A stretch of DNA of 64,000 nucleotides from Hyphobacterium indicum. GTDB taxonomy: Bacteria > Pseudomonadota > Alphaproteobacteria > Caulobacterales > Maricaulaceae. Positions within the stretch are counted from its first letter, which is position 1, and each line of letters begins with the position of its first letter. A program made the translations under genes and the position numbers. Shown here piece after piece: positions 19,522 through 26,838 of the stretch. The DNA is taken from assembly GCF_003129605.1 (NCBI RefSeq), contig NZ_QBDX01000004.1, forward strand, positions 682,001-746,000, written 5' to 3'. A model generated the notes under the pieces. It worked only from the letters and a program-made list of their open reading frames with translations. It was not told the DNA's origin and searched no databases.

Positions 19522-19647
19522 TTGCCCGCCCTCAATTGCACGACATATTGTGGTGCTGGTTTCAAAACAGGCCACATATTGTGCTTTTTGGATAAATCCG
19601 TCATCGCGGCGGCTTGCCGCGCGGCTCCAGGACGCACCCGGAATGAC

Positions 19648-19661
19648 TTGACATTTATCAA
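19648..19661. promoter_or_regulatory. FNR-type box upstream of nrdJ
   Basis: TTGACATTTATCAA matches the consensus TTGAY-N4-ATCAA fully. It is centred about 133 bp before the nrdJ start and overlaps the stop codon of the decarboxylase gene (19658-19660). Class II spacing predicts a transcript start near 19613 with a leader of about 92 nt. Confidence 0.8.
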
Positions 19662-21418
19662 TCTATGTGAGTTTGAAGCCGGGCTATGAATTGCGGCATC
19701 AGAGCGGCCCGGATTTTCTTGTTGCGCCAGAACGGGTTCATGAAAACACAGCGCAAGAGCACCAGCGAATCCGTGTCACATTCCCCCCCGTAACGGCCCA
19801 CATGCGCGTTAATCAATTCGCCGTAATTTTCCCGCGACAAAACCGTTTTTGAAACCGAGAACTCGGGATCGGCGGCGAACCCCTGGAACGCTTTTGCGGT
19901 TCGGGCGTTGGAGTCGCTCAGGCGTTCACCGTGCCGGGCGAGGGAAAAACACAGAATGTTGGAATCAGCCGGTTCGAGGACACGGACCAGATCCTCGCCC
20001 GCTTCCAGGGCTTCCGAGAAAAACCGGCGGCTTTCAATGGTGCCCGCCATGATCCCGCCAAATCGGTCCGGCCCGAAGGTCAGCGTTTTCCCGGTGAGCC
20101 AGATGGCAGCCGCTCCGACGCCGCTGCGCGACCCTTCCAGCGTCATCATCCACCGGTCATTGGACGCCGCACGGTCAATATAGGGCGCGGCAAAGGCCGA
20201 ATTGGCATAATTGGATTTGTCGCGGACAAGAAAGGCACCGCAGGCATAGGGCACATAGCCCAGCTTGTGGGGATCCAGGGTCACCGAATTGACACGCCGG
20301 ATTGCGGCCAGCGCACGGCGGCCATGTGTCTCAAGCACAGACTCTGCCTCGTCCCCGAGCATTGCGCACAGAAACCCACCCCAGGCCGCATCGACATGAT
20401 GCCAGATATCCACACCGGACACCCGCCACTCCTCCAGCTCGTCGCAGACCGCATCAACCGGGTCGATCTCGCCGGCCTCCGTTGTCCCGGCGACACTCAC
20501 CACGGCGAGCACGGGCCGTCCTGCTTCGTGCGCCCGGTGAATGGCCGCCCTCAGGGCCGGGATGCTGAGCCGTCCCTGCGCATCCAGCGCAATCGGCCAG
20601 AATGCCTCTTCGCCCAGCCCGAACACATTGGCCGCCTTGAGCCATGAAAAATGCTTGTTGCCCGGAACCAGCAACACGGGGCCCCGCCATTCGCGTCCCG
20701 CTGCAGCACCGATGCGCGCCGCAATTTCGAACGGATTGCCGAGAACGCTGCTGGCGGAACGAAGATCGGATTCCGCAATCGAGTGCGCGGCGGAAAGTTG
20801 CGCGTATGCTTCCCATCCCATATGCGCCGCCCCGACCGGATCGAGGGGCTGTCCCGTTGTCTCCGCAACACACAGCCCCATGGCCAGGAAATGGTCCATC
20901 CGGTAGCGGGCGCGCCACACGCTCTCGAAATTCGCCAGCGTTCCGCCGCTGGTGAAATGCCCCTGGGCCTGTGACGGATCATATCCGACCATCGAGGCCA
21001 GCATGGCAATGGCCTCATCCTCGACCACGCCGCTGACCCGCGACACATCGCGTGAGGTGTTGTTGGGATTGTGAAGCAGGGTCGCAAAATGCCCCAACAG
21101 CGCCGGTATCGACAACTCCGACACCATGTGGCCGATATAGCGGGGGGTATATTTCGGCACTTCACCGGTCATCAGCACGCCAAGTTCGTGCACTTTCTGG
21201 GAAATGAGCTCCCGTTCGGCGAGAAAACCGGCCGTCAGCCGCATGTCCGGCGGAATCGGCGAAGGGTCCGAGCCGAACAGCGCCCGCCGCCAGTCGAACC
21301 ACTGGTCAAGAATGGACTGGAATTCGGCGCGGAACCAGGCGGCATTCTCGGATTTGGGTCCGAGAAAATAGGCGCTTTCATTCCAGATATTGCGTGTGGA
21401 CACGACTGTCTCCTTCAA
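19658..21418 (-). CDS. Pyridoxal-phosphate decarboxylase, TyrDC/MfnA-like
   Basis: This 586-residue group II amino-acid decarboxylase has the PLP aspartate in HHVDAAWGG and the PLP lysine in TLDPHKLGYVPYA. The N-terminal SAYFLGPKSENAAWFRAEF, then YIGHMVSELSIPALL and PNNTSRDVS, resemble bacterial tyrosine decarboxylases more than GadB. The substrate cannot be read from the sequence; tyrosine or another aromatic or acidic amino acid is possible. No amino-acid/amine antiporter is adjacent, although such decarboxylases often have one. It is in the same direction as nrdJ and ends within the nrdJ FNR-type box. An acid-stress or anaerobic role is inferred from context only. Confidence 0.85.
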   Translation of the reverse strand: MKETVVSTRNIWNESAYFLGPKSENAAWFRAEFQSILDQWFDWRRALFGSDPSPIPPDMRLTAGFLAERELISQKVHELGVLMTGEVPKYTPRYIGHMVSELSIPALLGHFATLLHNPNNTSRDVSRVSGVVEDEAIAMLASMVGYDPSQAQGHFTSGGTLANFESVWRARYRMDHFLAMGLCVAETTGQPLDPVGAAHMGWEAYAQLSAAHSIAESDLRSASSVLGNPFEIAARIGAAAGREWRGPVLLVPGNKHFSWLKAANVFGLGEEAFWPIALDAQGRLSIPALRAAIHRAHEAGRPVLAVVSVAGTTEAGEIDPVDAVCDELEEWRVSGVDIWHHVDAAWGGFLCAMLGDEAESVLETHGRRALAAIRRVNSVTLDPHKLGYVPYACGAFLVRDKSNYANSAFAAPYIDRAASNDRWMMTLEGSRSGVGAAAIWLTGKTLTFGPDRFGGIMAGTIESRRFFSEALEAGEDLVRVLEPADSNILCFSLARHGERLSDSNARTAKAFQGFAADPEFSVSKTVLSRENYGELINAHVGRYGGECDTDSLVLLRCVFMNPFWRNKKIRAALMPQFIARLQTHID

Positions 21419-21604
21419 GAGCCCTTGGCAAATTCAGGTCGGCAGAAAGGCCGCGACCGGCCACCAAGGCGCCAGACCGCCCATGGCCCCGTTTCCATGA
21501 ACTCCGCCAAAAACGTCCCTCCGCAGCCATCTGTGGAGGCCGCCTGCGGCACCATGCCACCTTCTGATACGGCCTCTATCTGATATGCGTTATCCGGACA
21601 GGAA

Positions 21605-21618
21605 TTGATTATTGTCAA
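21605..21618. promoter_or_regulatory. FNR-type box upstream of hemN
   Basis: TTGATTATTGTCAA matches the FNR/Dnr consensus at 9 of 10 positions. It is centred about 38 bp before the likely hemN ATG at 21650. The rest of the 231 bp gap between the divergent decarboxylase and hemN holds no gene I can support. Confidence 0.8.
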
Positions 21619-21649
21619 TGCGCATATCCGCACACCCCGGGACGCTATC

Positions 21650-22993
21650 ATGACGCTTTCATCCACCCAGCTCGCCTATGCCGGGCGAAACACGCCCCGC
21701 TACACTAGCTATCCGACAGCCCCGCATTTTCATGACGGTGTGAATGCTGATGTCTATGCGGCCTGGCTCGGCACACAGGATACGGAACAGTCCGCTTCGC
21801 TCTATCTGCACATCCCCTATTGCCGGGAAATGTGCTGGTATTGCGGATGCTCCACACGGGCAACACAGCGCGATGAACCCGTCGCCGCCTACGTGAAAAC
21901 CCTGCTCCGGGAAATCGATCTGGCCGCCGGCCTATTGCCGGGCAAGCCGCGCGTAAACCATATCCATTTTGGGGGTGGAACGCCCACCATTCTGACGCAG
22001 GACCAGTTCACAGCGGTGATGACCCGGCTGCGCGAACATTTCAGTGTGCCGGAATCCGCGGAGATCGCCATTGAGATCGACCCGCGCATCTTTACCCGCG
22101 CCATGGCAGAGCACCTGGCGGCGAACGGCATCAACCGGGCCAGCATCGGCGTCCAGACGCTCGATCCCGGCGTTCAGGCAAAGATCAACCGCATCCAGCC
22201 CCTGCCGGTGGTCGCAGACACCGTCAACCATCTCCGGGCGGCCGGGATCGCCAATATCAGTTTCGACCTTCTCTACGGGCTTCCCGGACAGACACGCAGC
22301 AGCTGTCTCGAAACGCTGGAGGCCGCCCTGACGCTGAAGCCCGACCGCCTGTCCGTATTCGGCTATGCGCACGTCCCCCACATGAAGCGCCATCAGAAAC
22401 TGATCCGGACAGACGATCTGCCCGGACCCGAAGCGCGGGTCGAACAGGCCATGGCGATCGCTGCGGCGGCAGAGGCGGCCGGATACCGGCCGGTCGGGAT
22501 CGACCACTATGTACGCGATGGGGATGAGATGGACCGGCTGGCCAGAGACGGAAAGGTGCGGCGCAACTTCCAGGGCTATACCACGGATCAGGCCGGCTTC
22601 CTGATCGGTCTCGGCGCCTCCGCCATCAGCAAGCTCGACGCCGGCTACGCCCAGAATACACCGGATGTGAGAGCCTGGTCCGCGGCGATCGGGGCCGGCG
22701 GGCCCGCCACGGCGCGCGGCATCGCCCTGACCGCAGAAGACCGGTTGCGCGGGGAGATCATTGAGCGGTTGATGTGCGAACTGGAAGTCGATGTCGAGGC
22801 TGTGGCGGCCCGCTTTGAAGCCCGGTTGGACCTTCCGGCAATGGCGGATCTCGAAGCCGACGGCATTATCCGCAGAGACGGCTCGCACATCGCTCTGGCC
22901 GAAGACTGCCGCCTGCTGGCCCGGATCGTGGCCGCCCGCTTCGATGACCGTTTGCCGCAGGGCACAGCGGTCCGTCATTCCGTCAGCGTCTGA
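21650..22993 (+). CDS. hemN: Oxygen-independent coproporphyrinogen III dehydrogenase HemN
   Basis: This radical-SAM enzyme makes protoporphyrinogen IX precursors without oxygen. The ATG at 21650 gives about 447 residues beginning with NTPRYTSYPTAPHFHDGV, the classic HemN start. The cluster motif CREMCWYCGC follows IPY, with the extra cysteine typical of true HemN. Other family segments are HFGGGTPTIL, RASIGVQTLDP and FDLLYGLPGQT. The upstream in-frame start at 21605 would lie inside the FNR-type box and is rejected. It supplies haem for anaerobic cytochromes. Confidence 0.96.
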   Translation: MTLSSTQLAYAGRNTPRYTSYPTAPHFHDGVNADVYAAWLGTQDTEQSASLYLHIPYCREMCWYCGCSTRATQRDEPVAAYVKTLLREIDLAAGLLPGKPRVNHIHFGGGTPTILTQDQFTAVMTRLREHFSVPESAEIAIEIDPRIFTRAMAEHLAANGINRASIGVQTLDPGVQAKINRIQPLPVVADTVNHLRAAGIANISFDLLYGLPGQTRSSCLETLEAALTLKPDRLSVFGYAHVPHMKRHQKLIRTDDLPGPEARVEQAMAIAAAAEAAGYRPVGIDHYVRDGDEMDRLARDGKVRRNFQGYTTDQAGFLIGLGASAISKLDAGYAQNTPDVRAWSAAIGAGGPATARGIALTAEDRLRGEIIERLMCELEVDVEAVAARFEARLDLPAMADLEADGIIRRDGSHIALAEDCRLLARIVAARFDDRLPQGTAVRHSVSV

Positions 22994-23017
22994 GACCGCG
23001 GCAGCGCGAGCCTGTCA

Positions 23018-23033
23018 TCCCCTGATCGGGGGA
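23018..23033. promoter_or_regulatory. Palindrome CCCCTG-AT-CGGGGG, candidate response-regulator operator
   Basis: The 14 bp core CCCCTGATCGGGGG (23019-23032) is an inverted repeat with one imperfect pair and a 2 bp centre, the 7-2-7 layout bound by NarL-type regulators. It shares its left part CATCCCCTGA with the palindrome at 25963, at the other end of the two-component pair. It lies 25 bp after the hemN stop and about 92 bp before the small gene at 23125. Confidence 0.5.
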
Positions 23034-23124
23034 GAGGAAAGCCGGTCAATCCGGACCATGCTCCTGACCTGTTGCCGGGTGCAGCCGGGACCGTCCCGGC
23101 AGTTGCCCTCTATGGAGCGAAGCC

Positions 23125-23247
23125 ATGAAGACGATCTGCAACCATCTCCCGGATCTGATATTCGGAACCGTCAGCATCATCCTTCTGATCGTCATGGCGG
23201 TCTTTGCCCCTGACAGTCTGATTCTGGCGGCTCCGTCAGGCCGGTGA
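23125..23247 (+). CDS. Small single-pass membrane protein (40 residues), unknown
   Basis: A 40-codon frame runs from an ATG at 23125 with GGAG 9 bp upstream to TGA at 23247. The product MKTICNHLPDLIFGTVSIIL continues into a hydrophobic helix of about 20 residues, with a short C-terminal tail. It sits between the candidate palindromic operator and the response regulator gene, so it could be the first gene of that transcript. I recognise no family. Its good ribosome site and membrane-helix composition support it, but its length does not allow certainty. Confidence 0.5.
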   Translation: MKTICNHLPDLIFGTVSIILLIVMAVFAPDSLILAAPSGR

Positions 23248-23344
23248 TAATCTTCCTCCGGAAAGCATGGGCATATGGCAAAACCGCAGCCCGGGGGCCG
23301 GTTCCGCCAGACTTCGGGCCGGATCGGAGAGGAAAACAGAAGCG

Positions 23345-23971
23345 ATGACGCGCGTATTGATCGTCGAGGACATTGCGGATGTACGCGCCTGGCTGTCTGA
23401 CGTCATGATCAGCGCCTGTCCGGACGCACGGATCGAAACCGCTGCCGACACCCGCTCTGCCCGGGCCCGCCTGGGCCGCGAGCCCTACGATCTCGCACTT
23501 GTGGATCTTGGCCTGCCAGACGGGTCGGGCTTTGATGTCCTGCGGGCGATCAAGGCGGAAAGCCCGGGAACACTCTGTGTTGTCGCGACCATACTGGGCG
23601 ATGATGCCTCCATTGTCGGGGCGCTCGCGGCCGGTGCAGATGGCTATTTGCTGAAAGACCAGCCGGGTGATCTTCTGGCCCGCCATATTCGCCAGATTCT
23701 CGACGGGCTGCCCGCGCTGTCACCGGCAATCGCACGCCGCATCATGGATCACTTCCGCAAGACCGGCCCGGCGGCACCGGATGCGGAATTGACCAGCCGC
23801 GAGCGCGACGTGCTCGCACAGATCGGACGCGGTCTGCGAAACCATGAAGCCGCGGCCGCGCTCGGTATCAGCGAGCACACCGTCGCCGCCCACATCAAGT
23901 CTGTTTACCGGAAACTCGACATCTCGTCGCGCGCGGAAGCCGCCTGGCATGCCGCCCGCCTGGGACTTTAG
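23345..23971 (+). CDS. NarL/FixJ-family response regulator
   Basis: This response regulator has 208 residues. The receiver domain (residues 1-120) has the acidic pair E8-D9, the phosphoacceptor D54 in LALVDLGLPDGSG and K103-type lysine in YLLKDQPG. The C-terminal LuxR-type helix-turn-helix reads LTSRERDVLAQIGRG then GISEHTVAAHIKSVYRKL. The ATG at 23345 is chosen because the protein then begins MTRVLIVED; the upstream in-frame extension is unlike the family. Its last 4 bp overlap the end of the kinase gene on the opposite strand. The pair probably works together. Confidence 0.93.
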   Translation: MTRVLIVEDIADVRAWLSDVMISACPDARIETAADTRSARARLGREPYDLALVDLGLPDGSGFDVLRAIKAESPGTLCVVATILGDDASIVGALAAGADGYLLKDQPGDLLARHIRQILDGLPALSPAIARRIMDHFRKTGPAAPDAELTSRERDVLAQIGRGLRNHEAAAALGISEHTVAAHIKSVYRKLDISSRAEAAWHAARLGL

Positions 23972-25854
23972 GACACTGGCCTATCCGGCATCGGCTCGAA
24001 GGCGCGGAAGACAGCCTCGACCCGGGTTCCCGCCGGCCCGGATGTAATGGAAAACGACCCGCCGAGCGCCTCGACCCGGGTTTTCATGTTCGCGAGACCA
24101 CGCCCCTCTTTCATCGGCCGGGTATCAAAGCCGCGACCGTCATCCGCGACCTCCAGACGGATCTGGTCGCCCGCCGTTCCCACTTTCACGGAAATCCGCG
24201 ACGCCCCGGCATGACGCAGCGTATTGCTGACCGACTCGCGAACCACCGCGCGGAGCACCTGGACGCTGACCCGGCGCGGCGGATCGGTACGGATAAAGTC
24301 CGCCCGCCAGTCCAGTGTCACATCCACCATTTCGACGCGATCCGCCGTCTCGGCTCTCAGATCGGCGAGCATGGCGTCCAGACCGACCGGCTCGCCTTCG
24401 GCATTGCGGATCACATCACGCAGATCACCGATCGTCGCGCGGATCAGTTCGTTTTTGCGGTTCCCGGGAGGCGCATGCAGGGCCGTCAGCAGCTGGGCCC
24501 CGATATTGTCATGAATATCGCGGGCAATCCGGGAACGTTCAAAGGCTGCACCGCGATCATAGGCCGTGCGGCTTTCGCCGAGATACGCCACGAGCGCGGC
24601 GAGTTCCCGGGCGGTCTCGACATCTTCCGGTGAGAACAGGGAGCGGCCCTGATCGCGGTCATGGAGGACAAGGTCTGCGAATCCTTCCGGGCCGGGGACG
24701 CGCATGGCGCGGCCATCCTTCTCCGTGCCGGGCGAGACATCCTTTTCACCGAGCGGCACGACTTCCAGCGGTGCGAACATGTCGCGCAGCAGCTTGCGCC
24801 AGGCAGCTTCGCGCTGGTCACCTGTCGGCTGCAGCGCGACATCGATCACCGCCCGGAACAGCCGGGCCTCGTCCGGCCGGGCGCGGCTCGAAAAGCGGTG
24901 CCAGACCCAGCCCCTGGCGGGAAGATACGCCAGCGCGACCAGGAAAAGTGACACGCCGATGGCCCGCCCCGGATCAAGTGACAGCGTGAGGATCAGGACC
25001 GCATCCAGCACCAGAACGGATAGCGCCGCGGCGACATTGAAAAGGATCTGGAAAGCCCAGCGGCCAAGGCCGAAAACCCGATACCGCAAAAGACCCACTG
25101 CAAGCCCGGCATAGACCAGAATGAAGAACAGGAATCCGAACTGGTTGGGAATGAAAGGGTTCAGGCCGAAGGCTGATGGGGCCGCAACCAGTGCGATGAA
25201 TCCGCCGGCGCCAAAGCCGACACAAGCCCCCAGCCACACGGCGATGGCCCGCCGGACCGGATCGTTCCGTGTTGCAAGAATCTGGACCAGGGTCAGCACG
25301 ATAATGAGAACCATTTCGGCGAGCGTGACCCTGTGCACCTGGATAAAGGCATCCAGCGGCCCGAACACCGACAGCAGCGCCCATCCGCCGAAAATCACCA
25401 GGCTTGAGGCGATTATGGCGGCGGCCCCCGGCAAGCGCCTGGGGTAGAGTGAGAACAGGGCGATCATCGCCAGGCCGAAAGCGGTGGCGCCCAGCGAATT
25501 GACCATGGCCAGGGTGGAAACCGTCGCCGGGCTGAAATCCAGCGGCAGGAAAAATCCGGCCGCGCCCATGCAGAACAGATAGGTGAAAAGCCCTCCGGCC
25601 GCAAAAATCCGGACCGTCCAGTCCGCAGGCCGCAGGATCAGGATCCAGGCCGATAGCAGGGCCGCGGTCAGCCCGGTGACCAGACAGGGCCAGATCCGGA
25701 CATCAAGCGCCAGCAGGGCCTCCGGCCCCTGCACGAAAAGGTCGAGTGGAGCAAGCACGGCCACGGCCGTTGCCACAATGATGGCTCCCGCCAGCACACC
25801 GAACAATACTGCAGAAGGAATGCCCTGCCGCGTCTGCCATGCCGCGTCTGCCAT
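23968..25854 (-). CDS. Multi-pass sensor histidine kinase (HisKA_3 type)
   Basis: The predicted protein has about 628 residues from the ATG at 25854 (GGTGAGAG upstream). The N-terminal half, about residues 10-320, is a bundle of roughly ten hydrophobic segments. A cytoplasmic, possibly GAF-like, region follows, then the dimerisation/phosphoacceptor motif ERSRIARDIHDNIGAQLL and the HATPase segments ESVSNTLRHAGASRI and VADDGRGFDTRPMKEGRGL. This architecture matches NarX/NreB/DesK-class kinases that pair with NarL-type regulators such as its convergent neighbour. No NarX P-box or Fe-S cysteine cluster was seen, so the stimulus is unknown; a membrane or lipid-linked signal is possible. Confidence 0.9.
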   Translation of the reverse strand: MADAAWQTRQGIPSAVLFGVLAGAIIVATAVAVLAPLDLFVQGPEALLALDVRIWPCLVTGLTAALLSAWILILRPADWTVRIFAAGGLFTYLFCMGAAGFFLPLDFSPATVSTLAMVNSLGATAFGLAMIALFSLYPRRLPGAAAIIASSLVIFGGWALLSVFGPLDAFIQVHRVTLAEMVLIIVLTLVQILATRNDPVRRAIAVWLGACVGFGAGGFIALVAAPSAFGLNPFIPNQFGFLFFILVYAGLAVGLLRYRVFGLGRWAFQILFNVAAALSVLVLDAVLILTLSLDPGRAIGVSLFLVALAYLPARGWVWHRFSSRARPDEARLFRAVIDVALQPTGDQREAAWRKLLRDMFAPLEVVPLGEKDVSPGTEKDGRAMRVPGPEGFADLVLHDRDQGRSLFSPEDVETARELAALVAYLGESRTAYDRGAAFERSRIARDIHDNIGAQLLTALHAPPGNRKNELIRATIGDLRDVIRNAEGEPVGLDAMLADLRAETADRVEMVDVTLDWRADFIRTDPPRRVSVQVLRAVVRESVSNTLRHAGASRISVKVGTAGDQIRLEVADDGRGFDTRPMKEGRGLANMKTRVEALGGSFSITSGPAGTRVEAVFRAFEPMPDRPVS

Positions 25855-25962
25855 GCGCACTCTCACCTGCCCCTGTTTCCTTATCACCACTATAATGCAG
25901 CCGCCCGGACCGGCCACAGGCAAAATCCGGCAGCAATATGAGGGCCGCAGCGGCCCAGGCAT

Positions 25963-25976
25963 CCCCTGAACAGGGG
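25963..25976. promoter_or_regulatory. Palindrome CCCCTG-AA-CAGGGG, candidate response-regulator operator
   Basis: This is a perfect 6-2-6 inverted repeat in the gap between the divergent kinase gene (start 25854) and the gene at 26030. It shares CATCCCCTGA with the palindrome at 23018. The shared element at both outer flanks of the kinase/regulator pair suggests an autoregulatory site. Confidence 0.5.
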
Positions 25977-26029
25977 GTGTGCAATATTACGCAAGCTGGC
26001 AAATTCAAACTGACAGACCGGGGTCCGGA

Positions 26030-26653
26030 ATGGTCAACGCCCGCGAAAACAGCAAACACGGCCACGTCTTCCGCCCCGGACCGTTTCACAGGCACCGGGC
26101 CTACTGGCTTGACGGGGCCGTGCTCCACTGGCGCATCGGCAATCAGTCAGGGCACCTTCCACTCTCGGAAATCAGCGCCCTGCGCCTTTATCTTCCCGAA
26201 GGGGGAAAAGCGGTAACCGCACAATGCGTGTTGGTCAGCAAATCCGGGCTCCGGCACAAAATATCGGATCGCTACTGGTGGCGATGGACACCGCAGGAGC
26301 GCCATCGTTTCGGTCATCACGAGCGGCGCACGGCCACATTCCGGGGCCTGACATTTACTCTGGCGCGGCGGCTGAAAAAAGCCAATCCAAATGCCGTTTT
26401 CGAGACGGGGCCGGGCCGGAACGAATGGATTGCGACCTGCATCGTGGGTGTGCTGGCGATGTCCATTATTGCCGGTGGCGGGACACTGATGATGGCGCGC
26501 GGCGTGTTCAGCCTTCCGGCGGCAGCCCTCATCGGGCTGGCGCTACTCTATCTGCCGCTGCTCTGGCCAGTGATCCGTTCGGGCGGGCCGCAACCCTTCG
26601 ATCCCGAAATACTGCACAATGCCAACGCTCCGTCCGATGAGGCGGGCCGGTAA
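26030..26653 (+). CDS. Hypothetical membrane protein with PH-like N-terminal region
   Basis: The predicted protein has about 207 residues. The ATG at 26030 follows a purine-rich GGGTCCGGA, and in this frame the protein begins MVNARENSKHG. The soluble N-terminal half (LDGAVLHWRIGNQSG, LPLSEISALRLYLPE) has the short-strand character of PH/YdbT-like domains. Two hydrophobic helices follow at about residues 140-190. I do not recognise the exact family. It diverges from the kinase gene, with one candidate operator palindrome between them. Confidence 0.7.
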   Translation: MVNARENSKHGHVFRPGPFHRHRAYWLDGAVLHWRIGNQSGHLPLSEISALRLYLPEGGKAVTAQCVLVSKSGLRHKISDRYWWRWTPQERHRFGHHERRTATFRGLTFTLARRLKKANPNAVFETGPGRNEWIATCIVGVLAMSIIAGGGTLMMARGVFSLPAAALIGLALLYLPLLWPVIRSGGPQPFDPEILHNANAPSDEAGR

Positions 26654-26838
26654 GCGCGTCAGGCCTCGAACTCATACCATGAGCGCAACGCCGGGATTTG
26701 CCCGACCGCCAGACCGGGATTGTAAGCCATGGCTTGGGATCGTTTGGTTTCAAGCGGACCGCGACATCAGGGACTTGACCTTGCGCGTCCGGATATCACC
26801 AATGGCACCCGGGAGAATTTGGCGACAGGGGATGGCTG

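Noticed and set aside
21419-21604. Possible cobalamin riboswitch near nrdJ/hemN
   Set aside because: No B12-box or the required stem pattern could be found. A B12 enzyme nearby is not evidence enough.
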